Shown piece after piece: positions 1 through 6,928 of a stretch of DNA of 19,067 bases (within the stretch, counting starts at the first letter, position 1; each line of letters opens with the position of its first letter). The stretch lies in NCBI GenBank assembly GCA_947253735.1, contig CAMYAU010000017.1, positions 1 to 19,067 on the forward strand. The letters run 5' to 3'. Both the position numbers and the translations under genes were made by a program. A model generated the notes under the pieces. It was not told the origin of the DNA. It saw only the letters and a program-made list of their open reading frames with translations, and searched no databases. The DNA is from an uncultured Varibaculum sp. GTDB lineage: Bacteria; Actinomycetota; Actinomycetes; Actinomycetales; Actinomycetaceae.

Positions 1-1355
1 GCTGGTTGATCCCGTTGATTGCAACGGTTGCGGCGCTGGTGATCATTGGGGGAGGGATAGGTGCCTATTTCGCCTTCGCCGGTTTTAGGCACGTGGGTTA
101 CGATTCCCCAGAAGAACTCGCTGATGCCCTGAAGGCTTCGCTTGATGAATCTGATTTGATCGGGATCGCCCAGATGAGTGCGCCTAGCGAGGACGTTATT
201 GTTCAGGACACTTTGCAGCTCAATAAGGGTTTAAAACAGCTTATTTCTACGGACGGATCAAATCCGCAAGGAGAAAGCGGACAGCTGGAGAATAAAATTT
301 CTGACTTGACTAGCGTCATGCGAAATCTAGATATCGATACTTCCCGATTAGATAGCAAAGTAGAAAGCCTGAGTGATGATATTTCTCGGATTAACTATTC
401 GGGAAAAATCGATGTGAAAATAAAAGATAGAAATAAGTTAAAAGCCGGACTAGATAAACTGGTATTTAATAATCAAGATACTCCGAAAAAAGAAACAAAG
501 TTGAATTATTTATTAGGAAAAATTGATGACTTAGAAAAAGATGGCATCGACTATAAAACTCCCACTCCGCTGCAAATCATGGCGGTTAGAGAAGCTAATA
601 AATGGTACTACTCTGTTCTTACCAGTTGTGTCGATTATATAGCGGTTGGAGCTGGGGGAACGCGCGGTAACCGGGTAGACTACAATGTTAATTGGGCTGA
701 TCCGGGGGAGACTCCGAGCGATAGTGGGCAGTTTGTGAAAGAGCTTTCGGGAGCTATTACCCGGGTTAGTAATCTTGATGAGCTAACTTCTGAAGACTGC
801 ATGCGGTTCCTGGATATTCCGGAACGTCGCATAGTGATGATTTATGCCTCTCCGCAGGCTAAAGGGGATATCAGCCCGAGAATGGATCTTAAGATTAGTT
901 TATCCGAAGATAAAAAGAGTTCCTATGGCTTCGCTTTTAATCTAGATAATCTGAAAATTGATGTCGATGACATGGGCTGGGAGATCGTCGGGGGAAAGGG
1001 AACCTATTTCTATGAAAGAGGAAAGCAAACATCTGATTTTGGAGATTATATTAAAAATGGCAAGTTGCAACTCGTGGCTAAAGCAACAAAGCAGGGGCTA
1101 AAGTTATCATTTTCCGGCAGTCTGGCTAACTTTTTTAATAACCTAGATTATGATTTAGGAAATGAGTATTTCCAAGAAAATAAGGACGAATTCTATAGAG
1201 GTTACGAGAAGCAAATAGATGAAGATCCCTTCCGTAAGCCATATAAAAAACTTATTCTTGGCTACTTTGGTTTGGGTAAAAAAATGGGTGCAGAGATGGA
1301 TCGCGAAGATTATAACTATGATTCGGATTACGACGACTCTGACTATGACGATTAA
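1..1355 (+). CDS. Membrane-anchored hypothetical protein, 5' end outside window
   Basis: I do not recognise a family. The reading frame is open to the left edge. A TTG at position 6 could start it, but the preceding in-frame codon is Trp and the TTG would place the hydrophobic helix (about visible residues 2-27, ending GAYFAFAGF) at the very N-terminus without basic residues. I therefore infer that the true start lies upstream and that this is a signal anchor of a membrane protein with most of its mass outside the cytoplasm. After the anchor comes a short motif (YDSPEELADALKASLDESD), then a charged, probably coiled-coil stretch around residues 90-130. The body is Lys/Asp/Glu/Asn-rich, and the last 18 residues are a run of Asp, Tyr and Ser. 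Base composition is clearly more AT-rich than in the downstream genes, especially about 280-600 and 1020-1300. It ends 16 bp from the convergent DUF3097 gene with no visible terminator between them. Confidence 0.75.
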   Translation, partial: WLIPLIATVAALVIIGGGIGAYFAFAGFRHVGYDSPEELADALKASLDESDLIGIAQMSAPSEDVIVQDTLQLNKGLKQLISTDGSNPQGESGQLENKISDLTSVMRNLDIDTSRLDSKVESLSDDISRINYSGKIDVKIKDRNKLKAGLDKLVFNNQDTPKKETKLNYLLGKIDDLEKDGIDYKTPTPLQIMAVREANKWYYSVLTSCVDYIAVGAGGTRGNRVDYNVNWADPGETPSDSGQFVKELSGAITRVSNLDELTSEDCMRFLDIPERRIVMIYASPQAKGDISPRMDLKISLSEDKKSSYGFAFNLDNLKIDVDDMGWEIVGGKGTYFYERGKQTSDFGDYIKNGKLQLVAKATKQGLKLSFSGSLANFFNNLDYDLGNEYFQENKDEFYRGYEKQIDEDPFRKPYKKLILGYFGLGKKMGAEMDREDYNYDSDYDDSDYDD

Positions 1356-1371
1356 GAGATGAATAAGGCAG

Positions 1372-2259
1372 CTAGCGGGTGCCAGCGGCGGTAACGAAAT
1401 CGATCAGCGACTCCACCGGTCCCAAAAGACCCGGTTCTAGATCTTGCCAGTCGCGTACTTGCCGCAAAATATGTTTCCAGCCCTGAGCAATATCCGCTTG
1501 GTTTTCAGCTGGCAAGCCTAGCGCCTGCAGGCTGCCCACTTTAATATCGGTGCCTCGCGGTACTTGTGGCCAAGAAGCTAATCCCAAGCGTTGTGGTTTC
1601 ACGGCTTGCCACACGTCCACGAAGGGGTGACCTGCAATCGCGACTGCGTCCTCGCCAAAAGTTTCGATACAACGCTGGGCGATACGCGACTCTTTGGAAC
1701 CGGTCACAAGGTGATCTACCAAGGCACCGATTCTGGTCTGCGGGGTAGGGCCGAACTCTGCGAGACGCTCCTCGAGATGATCCACCCCGTCGAGGATTTC
1801 AACTACCACTCCCAGCTCTCGCAGGTCATCGCCCCAAACGTGTGCCACCAGCTCTGCATCATGGCGCCCCTCAACCCAAATCCGGGAAGCCCGCGCCACC
1901 CGCGCGCTCCTCTTGGCATCTTGTGGTGCGCGGCGAGAACCTGAGTTAGTAGCAGCTCGACCGCTCGCCAACTTTGGAGATTTGTCGTTTTTGGTAGCAG
2001 GTGGCGGAACCCGCAGCTCCACCGGTTTTCCATCAATCCAAAAACCGGCTCCCAGGGGGAAAGCCCGCACTTTGCCGCGGCGATCCTCTAATTCCACCAC
2101 ATGCATGCCACCGGCTTTATAGCAGCGCAATACCGCGCCTACAAAACCGGTCATCACATCCTCGACCACCAGGCCGGGAGTAGCGGGAACCGGGCGGGAA
2201 GTGGGGAGCTTGCGCCAATCATCATTAGCGAGGACGTCTTTTCCGTAGCGATCAAACAC
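1372..2259 (-). CDS. DUF3097 family protein
   Basis: A 295-residue protein matching the actinobacterial DUF3097 family from its opening (FDRYGKDVLANDDWRKLP) to its end. The N-terminal part, to about residue 85, looks like a small beta-rich domain (GAVLRCYKAGGMHVVELEDRRG). A basic Ser/Ala-rich linker follows at about 86-125. The second domain begins IWVEGRHDAELV (Glu130), continues with a hydrophobic strand ending LDGVD (Asp160), and carries HPFVDVWQAVKP further on. The VEGxxDA motif followed by an acidic strand end resembles a TOPRIM-like metal-binding fold; that is my inference and the family function is unknown to me. The start is GTG, because an in-frame TAG lies only two codons upstream. 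No strong ribosome binding site is visible. The gene lies 22 bp downstream of the GST-like gene on the same strand, so the two are probably co-transcribed. Confidence 0.9.
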   Translation of the reverse strand: MFDRYGKDVLANDDWRKLPTSRPVPATPGLVVEDVMTGFVGAVLRCYKAGGMHVVELEDRRGKVRAFPLGAGFWIDGKPVELRVPPPATKNDKSPKLASGRAATNSGSRRAPQDAKRSARVARASRIWVEGRHDAELVAHVWGDDLRELGVVVEILDGVDHLEERLAEFGPTPQTRIGALVDHLVTGSKESRIAQRCIETFGEDAVAIAGHPFVDVWQAVKPQRLGLASWPQVPRGTDIKVGSLQALGLPAENQADIAQGWKHILRQVRDWQDLEPGLLGPVESLIDFVTAAGTR

Positions 2260-2281
2260 GCCCTAACTATAGGGGAAAAGC

Positions 2282-3085
2282 TTAGGCGCTACAGCAGGCC
2301 GCTCCGGCAGAGTCTTCAGATTCTCCGCTCCCGGAATAGTCAGGATCCAGGGCCGCCGCCTCTTCCGGGCTAACCCACTCCGGCAACTGGCTAAGCCGTG
2401 AAAGGTACTCGCTAATAGCCTCGAAATTGCGCAAGATTTCAGGAGAGGACGAAGAAAGGACTTGGAAAACCACAAAGGCGCGGATATCGCTTTCGCGAGG
2501 CTGCTCGCCAGTAAGGAACGGATTTTCCCGCAACATATCCTCCAGGTGCTCCAAAGTCAGCGAAAACTTCCGCCGAGTTTGGGCATCGGCTTCACCGTGA
2601 GAAACAGCCCAGGAAGGCGTCACTAGGTGCTGATTAAGCCAGCCATCAAACTCATCTAGCTTTTCCCTTTCCGCTGGCGGATATAGATCTGGGGCTTCAA
2701 AATGGCAGAAAGGTTTCCAGGCGGTGCAAAAATCGAGCAGCATATCGGCAGACTCGGTAGCCACAATCTGGTTACCCCGCTGGGAATCTAAGATCACCGG
2801 CACAGTTTGCGGATCATCAGGCTCAAAAGTGGGCTGGCGGCGATATAGTTCTCGCGCCGAACGCACCATCAGCAGCGGGTCATAGGAATAGCCATCCCGA
2901 ATAAACTCGAAACCATCCGGGCCGGAGCCGGTAGCGTAACGTACCCCGATTGCGGCCTCTAACCCTAAGAGCCGTCGCGCGATGGTCACCCTGCGGCAAT
3001 AGGGACAAAGAGGGGAAACTACTAGCCGGTAACGGCCGGCCTGTACCGGTAACTCTTCGCTACCAAAACGATAATTGGGGATCAT
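2282..3085 (-). CDS. Glutathione S-transferase-like (glutathionyl-hydroquinone reductase type) protein
   Basis: A 267-residue protein with a thioredoxin-fold N-terminal domain and an all-helical GST C-terminal domain. The active-site motif is SPLCPYCRR (Cys27 and Cys30), followed by the family-typical ATESADMLLDFC, then the helical domain (LDEFDGWLNQHLVTPSW, FLTGEQPRESDIRAFV). This arrangement fits the Omega/Xi class, the ECM4/YqjG-like reductases that remove thiol adducts from quinones. Actinobacteria usually make mycothiol rather than glutathione, so the real thiol partner is uncertain. I chose the ATG at 3085 over a longer frame from 3163 because AGGAG lies six bases before it and the protein conservation begins there. 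The C-terminus ends GAACCSA with an extra Cys pair. It is divergent from the riboflavin operon. Confidence 0.85.
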   Translation of the reverse strand: MIPNYRFGSEELPVQAGRYRLVVSPLCPYCRRVTIARRLLGLEAAIGVRYATGSGPDGFEFIRDGYSYDPLLMVRSARELYRRQPTFEPDDPQTVPVILDSQRGNQIVATESADMLLDFCTAWKPFCHFEAPDLYPPAEREKLDEFDGWLNQHLVTPSWAVSHGEADAQTRRKFSLTLEHLEDMLRENPFLTGEQPRESDIRAFVVFQVLSSSSPEILRNFEAISEYLSRLSQLPEWVSPEEAAALDPDYSGSGESEDSAGAACCSA

Positions 3086-3167
3086 GGTCAACTCCTGTTC
3101 TCGAGGCCAAGTTCCATTATGGCAAATGTGAGGAGTCCCCGCGCGCTCAGCGAAACGCATCAAAATG

Positions 3168-3176
3168 TGCCATAAT
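3168..3176 (+). promoter_or_regulatory. Extended -10 promoter of the rib operon
   Basis: TGC-CATAAT is an extended -10 element (TGn followed by a near-consensus hexamer at 3171-3176). Seven bases downstream is 3183, the first base of the riboswitch P1 stem, so predicted transcription start and aptamer start coincide. I see no good -35 hexamer, which is usual for extended -10 promoters. Confidence 0.55.
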
Positions 3177-3182
3177 GAACGG

Positions 3183-3300
3183 GTGCTCCGGGGTCGGTGA
3201 AAATCCGAACCGGCGGTAAAGTCCGCGACCCGCCCACTAAGGGTGGCTGAACCGGTGAAATTCCGGTACCGACGGTTATAGTCCGGATGGAAGGCAGCAC
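3183..3300 (+). ncRNA. FMN riboswitch (RFN element)
   Basis: The conserved blocks of the RFN aptamer appear in order: GTCGGTGAAAATCCGAACC, GGCGGTAAAGTCCGCGACCC, a variable hairpin (CGCCCACTAAGGGTGGC), CCGGTGAAATTCCGG, then CCGACGGTTATAGTCCGGATG. A short closing stem P1 pairs GTGCT (3183-3187) with AGCAC (3296-3300). FMN binding to this aptamer represses downstream riboflavin genes; here the first gene is ribD. The expression platform is the hairpin at 3339-3374. Confidence 0.95.
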
Positions 3301-3338
3301 GGGCAGTTATGCCTTAATGGCGTCTGCGCATGTCCGCG

Positions 3339-3374
3339 CCTCCTCGGAACACGCTGTTCGCGAGGAGGTTTTTT
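3339..3374 (+). terminator. Riboswitch expression platform: hairpin with T-tract that also buries the ribD SD
   Basis: CCTCCTCG (3339-3346) pairs perfectly with CGAGGAGG (3361-3368) and six T residues follow (3369-3374), the form of an intrinsic terminator. The right arm contains GAGGAGG, the only good ribosome binding site for ribD. The same hairpin could therefore end transcription and block translation when FMN is bound. A possible competing pairing is GGAAGGC (3289-3295) with GCCTCC (3338-3343) with one bulged A; this is weak. Confidence 0.75.
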
Positions 3375-3375
3375 G

Positions 3376-4440
3376 TTGGCGCTTTCCATGCCCCCCAAGG
3401 CTGCGCTCACTCATGCACTTGCGGCTGCCAGTAAAGCTGCCCTCCAAGGTCCTAGAACTGGAGGGAACCCCCAAGTAGGCTGCGCTATTCTTTCCCCAGC
3501 TGGACGGCTACTGTCTATGGGGTATCACCGGGGGGCTGGAAGCCCCCACGCCGAAGTCGATGCGCTCGCCAACTTAAAAGAGGACACCGGATCTGCTGAT
3601 CTCACGGCAGTAGTCACCTTGGAGCCATGCAATCACACCGGTAAAACTCCTCCCTGTACCCACGCCCTCATCGAAGCTGGGATCAAAAATGTAATTTGGG
3701 CAGCCGATGACCCAAATCCGAAAGCCGCTGGTGGCGGGGAATATTTAAGAAGCCAGGGGATTAATGCTTGCAGCGCCGCAGAAGTAGGGATTGACGAAAA
3801 CGTTCTTGCTAGCGCTCAGGAAGTTAGTGCCCACTGGGTGCAGGCCACCAGGCGCGGCCGCCCCTGGACGATTGCGAAAGTAGCGCAGACTCTGGACGGG
3901 TATTGCGCCGCTAAGGATGGATCTAGCCAGTGGATTACCAACCGGCTTTCTCGTGCCTATGCGCACCGGATTCGCTCCCGTGTCGATGTAATTATTGCCG
4001 GTACCGGCACTGTAATTGCCGATAATCCGCAGCTGTCCGCGCGTCTAACTGATGGGCGGAAGCTCCCGCATCAGCCGCGCCCCTTGATTATTGGCAATCG
4101 CGAGATTCCCACGGAATCTTACCTGGCCGGTAAAGCAGAACAGGCTCGTACCCACGACCTTAAGGCGGTGCTCGAAAGCTGCTACCAACGCGGAGAGATT
4201 TTTGCCCTTCTGGAAGGGGGACCCACCTTGGTAACTGCCGCGCTAAAGGCTGGCCTGGTCGATGAACTCCATGTCTACCTGGCTCCTCGGCTACTGGGAG
4301 CGGGGCGCAAAGGAATAGGGGACTTGGGGATTACCTCCTTGAACGGCTCACGAGATTTTAGTTTGCTACAGGTTAAAGAGCTAGGCGGAGATGTTTTCTT
4401 GGCGTTAGAAAAGGAAGGGGCAGCATGTTTACCGGACTAA
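3376..4440 (+). CDS. ribD: Bifunctional diaminohydroxyphosphoribosylaminopyrimidine deaminase / reductase
   Basis: Carries out the second and third steps of riboflavin synthesis: deamination of the pyrimidine product of GTP cyclohydrolase II, then NADPH-dependent reduction of its ribosyl side chain. The N-terminal deaminase domain shows the zinc site HAE (58-60) and PCNHTGKTPPC (Cys85, Cys94). The reductase domain starts near residue 150 (RPWTIAKVAQTLDGYCA) and includes GTGTVIADNPQL and LLEGGPTL. At 354 residues it is of usual length. I chose TTG 3376 because it lies seven bases after GAGGAGG; TTG 3373 and ATG 3388 are alternatives. The gene overlaps ribE by 16 bp, which suggests translational coupling. 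Regulated by the FMN riboswitch upstream. Confidence 0.95.
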   Translation: MALSMPPKAALTHALAAASKAALQGPRTGGNPQVGCAILSPAGRLLSMGYHRGAGSPHAEVDALANLKEDTGSADLTAVVTLEPCNHTGKTPPCTHALIEAGIKNVIWAADDPNPKAAGGGEYLRSQGINACSAAEVGIDENVLASAQEVSAHWVQATRRGRPWTIAKVAQTLDGYCAAKDGSSQWITNRLSRAYAHRIRSRVDVIIAGTGTVIADNPQLSARLTDGRKLPHQPRPLIIGNREIPTESYLAGKAEQARTHDLKAVLESCYQRGEIFALLEGGPTLVTAALKAGLVDELHVYLAPRLLGAGRKGIGDLGITSLNGSRDFSLLQVKELGGDVFLALEKEGAACLPD

Positions 4441-5021
4441 TCACAGAGGTAGGTCGCATCAAGTTTCTAAAGCAGCAAGAACAAGATCTCGAAATCGGGG
4501 TAGCTTGCAGTTTTGCCTCCCAACTAACCCCGGGAGAATCGGTGGCTACCTCCGGGATTTGCCTGACCGTGACCAGGGTAGAGGGCGATACTTTTTATGC
4601 CTACGCCATGCCGGAAACCGTCAGGCTCACCAATTTGGGGCAAAAGCGCGTTGGCGAAGGGGTTAACCTGGAGCGCGCCCTCCTGCCTACAGATCGCCTA
4701 GGGGGGCACCTGGTCGCCGGGCATATCGACGGCATCGGCACGGTAACTTCTCTCGAGGAGGGGGAACGCTGGTTGGAGCTGCAGATTTCGGCTCCGTCCT
4801 CGCTCCTTTCCCAGATTGCCCGCAAGGGATCGATTGCGATTGACGGGGTGTCTTTAACCGTAACCGCGGTGGGTGCGGACTATTTCCGGGTCGCAATAAT
4901 CCCCGTCACCCGGGATAACACTACTTTAGGAACCCTTTCGGTCGGCTCTTTAGTCAACTTAGAGACTGACCAGATAGCGAAATATGTGGAACGTTTACTT
5001 GAGGGGAGTAATAACCAATGA
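4425..5021 (+). CDS. ribE: Riboflavin synthase alpha chain
   Basis: Catalyses the last step of riboflavin synthesis, dismutation of two 6,7-dimethyl-8-ribityllumazine molecules. It has the hallmark start MFTGLITEVGRI and two lumazine-binding repeats of about 95 residues each. The first contains TSGICLTV and ends near GHLVAGHIDG; the second contains GSIAIDGVSLTV and RDNTTLGTL. At 198 residues it has the usual length. AAGGAAGGGG within the end of ribD serves as ribosome binding site. The stop overlaps the ribBA start in ATGA, so the three cistrons are translationally linked. Confidence 0.95.
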   Translation: MFTGLITEVGRIKFLKQQEQDLEIGVACSFASQLTPGESVATSGICLTVTRVEGDTFYAYAMPETVRLTNLGQKRVGEGVNLERALLPTDRLGGHLVAGHIDGIGTVTSLEEGERWLELQISAPSSLLSQIARKGSIAIDGVSLTVTAVGADYFRVAIIPVTRDNTTLGTLSVGSLVNLETDQIAKYVERLLEGSNNQ

Positions 5022-6262
5022 GTGACTTGGCAAAGTTATTCGAGCGGGTCAGCGCGGCTCTGCAGGCAGGGAAACCCGTCCTAGTCGCGGATTCTACCGA
5101 TCGAGAAAACGAGGTCGATGCAATTGTTAGCGCCCAAACAGTCACCCTCGAATGGATGGGGTGGATGGTGCGTTATACCTCGGGTTATATTTGTGCCCCT
5201 ATGCCTGCCCAACGCGCGGAGCTGCTAGGGCTTCCCATTCAGTGGCCCGCCAATCAAGACCAGCTTCGCACCTGCTATACGGTTTCCTGTGATGCTGCGC
5301 AAGGAGTCACCACCGGGATTTCAGCAGCAGATCGCCGTACTACTTTGCGGGCTTTAGCTAACCCTCAGGCCAGCAGTGAGGATTTGGTACGTCCGGGACA
5401 TATTTTGCCTTTGCGGGCGCGCAGTGGCGGGGTATTTACCCGGGCAGGGCATACCGAGGCGGCAGTAGATTTAATGAACTTGGCCAAGCTGGAGCCGGTA
5501 GCGGCGATTGGGGAAATGGTGCACGATGATGGTTCGATGGTTCGCTACCGCGACTGCCCGGCGATTGCGGAAAAATTCGACTTGGAACTAATCACGGTTG
5601 CTGAGCTGAAAGAATTTTTATCCCAGGTCAAATCCCCGGCAGATGTGGAAGCGATTGCCCGGGTTACCCAGATCGCCAGCGCGAAATTGCCGACAAGGTT
5701 TGGGGACTTCACGGTGCGAGCCTATCGTGACGCGGAACTAGGGGCAGTTCATATCGCTTTGATCTCCCAAAAGCTTCCTGAGTCGACCGCGCTGGTACGA
5801 GTGCATTCCGAATGTCTCACCGGGGAATCTTTCGGTTCGCTGCGTTGTGATTGCGGGCCGCAGCTACAGCAAGCGATGAGGCAGGTAGCAGCCGAGGGGG
5901 GCGCGATTATTTATCTGCGCGGACAAGAAGGACGCGGGATTGGGCTGAGCGAAAAAATTAAAGCCTATGCGCTGCAAGACCAAGGACGGGACACCGCTCA
6001 GGCCAATCTTGATTTGGGGTGGCCGGTTGACCTGCGAGAATATGGGGCAGCTGCGGCAATTTTACGGGATCTCAAACTGACTAATATCCGGTTGCTTACC
6101 AATAATCCGCAAAAGGCCCTAGTGGGACAAGATGGGATTCAGGTGAAGGAAATAGTGCCGCTGGAAGTAGGGATAGATCCCCACAATATCGAGTACTTAC
6201 GTACCAAACAGCGCTTGGGACATATCTTCCACAATCTAGATAATTTTGAGGTTAAGGAATAG
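5018..6262 (+). CDS. ribBA: Bifunctional 3,4-dihydroxy-2-butanone 4-phosphate synthase / GTP cyclohydrolase II
   Basis: Supplies both precursors of riboflavin: the four-carbon unit from ribulose 5-phosphate (N-terminal half) and the pyrimidine from GTP (C-terminal half). The N-terminal domain shows DRENEVD (28-34), TGISAADRRTTLRAL, RPGHILPLRA, RAGHTEAAVDL and HDDGSMVR. The usual acidic motif reads ENEGD; here the Gly is Val. The GTP cyclohydrolase II domain has VHSECLTGES with zinc ligands Cys266, Cys277 and Cys279, GQEGRGIGL and DLREYGAAAAIL. At 414 residues the fusion has normal length. The start overlaps the ribE stop (ATGA). GTP cyclohydrolase II feeds RibD, and the butanone phosphate feeds RibH encoded next. 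Confidence 0.95.
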   Translation: MSDLAKLFERVSAALQAGKPVLVADSTDRENEVDAIVSAQTVTLEWMGWMVRYTSGYICAPMPAQRAELLGLPIQWPANQDQLRTCYTVSCDAAQGVTTGISAADRRTTLRALANPQASSEDLVRPGHILPLRARSGGVFTRAGHTEAAVDLMNLAKLEPVAAIGEMVHDDGSMVRYRDCPAIAEKFDLELITVAELKEFLSQVKSPADVEAIARVTQIASAKLPTRFGDFTVRAYRDAELGAVHIALISQKLPESTALVRVHSECLTGESFGSLRCDCGPQLQQAMRQVAAEGGAIIYLRGQEGRGIGLSEKIKAYALQDQGRDTAQANLDLGWPVDLREYGAAAAILRDLKLTNIRLLTNNPQKALVGQDGIQVKEIVPLEVGIDPHNIEYLRTKQRLGHIFHNLDNFEVKE

Positions 6263-6306
6263 TCTCGCCCTGACTCTTAACAAATCGACATACTTTAAGG
6301 AGAAAA

Positions 6307-6780
6307 ATGGCTGGAGCTGGAGTTCCCGACCTGCATATTGCGGGCGAAGGCAAGAAAGTTGTGATTATCGCTACCCATTGGCATGAGCAAGTGATGGAGG
6401 GGCTCATCGCCGGGGCTAAGCGTGCCTGCCAGGACGCGAAAGCGGATTTTGAAGTCGTACGGGTTCCGGGTTCTTTCGAACTCCCCTTAGCGGCAAAAGC
6501 TTACGCTGAGGGAGGGAAAGCCGACGCCCTGGTTTGCCTGGGGGTAGTAATTCGCGGCGGTACCCCTCATTTTGACTACGTTTGCGATGCCGCGACCTAC
6601 GGCCTTACCAAAGTGTCAGTTGAGTCCCAAATCCCTCTAGGCTTTGGGCTGCTTACCTGCGATAATCTCGAGCAAGCCCTGGATCGCGCCGGTCTGGAAT
6701 CCTCTCACGAAGATAAAGGATACGAGGCGGTACAGGCAGCACTGGCAATGGTCCAGGTCTTAACGCAGGCTCAGAAGTAA
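6307..6780 (+). CDS. ribH: 6,7-dimethyl-8-ribityllumazine synthase
   Basis: Condenses the RibD product (after dephosphorylation) with dihydroxybutanone phosphate to make the substrate of riboflavin synthase; the family assembles into capsid-like or pentameric shells. The sequence shows the N-terminal substrate-binding segment (ATHWHEQVMEGLIAGA), VPGSFELPLAAKA, and CLGVVIRGGTPHFDYV with the catalytic His88. At 157 residues it has normal length. AAGGAG lies just before the ATG, 44 bp after ribBA, so it is likely the last gene of the operon. No clear terminator is visible after it. Confidence 0.95.
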   Translation: MAGAGVPDLHIAGEGKKVVIIATHWHEQVMEGLIAGAKRACQDAKADFEVVRVPGSFELPLAAKAYAEGGKADALVCLGVVIRGGTPHFDYVCDAATYGLTKVSVESQIPLGFGLLTCDNLEQALDRAGLESSHEDKGYEAVQAALAMVQVLTQAQK

Positions 6781-6798
6781 GGGTCCCTGTCTTTAGCT

Positions 6799-6851
6799 TT
6801 GCGCGAATCACCGGTTCCGGGTTAATAACTAGCTCCCAATCAAGGTAGAGT
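6799..6851 (+). promoter_or_regulatory. Possible hrcA promoter region
   Basis: Two overlapping candidates are visible: TTGCGC (6799-6804) with TTAATA (6822-6827) at 17 bp spacing, or TTAATA as -35 with TAGAGT (6846-6851) at 18 bp spacing. The second would put the -10 against the CIRCE operator, as expected for HrcA repression. Neither is a strong match. Confidence 0.3.
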
Positions 6852-6877
6852 TAGCAGTCGAGGCAGCCGAGTGCTGA
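6851..6877 (+). promoter_or_regulatory. CIRCE operator (HrcA binding site)
   Basis: TTAGCAGTC, nine bases, GAGTGCTGA. This matches the CIRCE consensus TTAGCACTC-N9-GAGTGCTAA with one mismatch in each arm, and the spacer length is exact. It lies 52 bp before hrcA, which supports autoregulation of the hrcA-dnaJ group by HrcA with heat-labile repression. Confidence 0.85.
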
Positions 6878-6928
6878 AAAAGTTTTGCTGGGATTTAGCG
6901 CTACGGATTCCCGGGACAGTGAGGAGAT

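Noticed and set aside
1591..1944. 117-codon plus-strand frame inside the DUF3097 gene
   Set aside because: Overlaps a clearly conserved protein on the other strand and has no coding signature of its own.
3086..3163. Longer N-terminus for the GST-like gene, starting at 3163
   Set aside because: The added 26 residues are unconserved and AGGAG sits just before the ATG at 3085. The longer start would also run into the rib promoter region.
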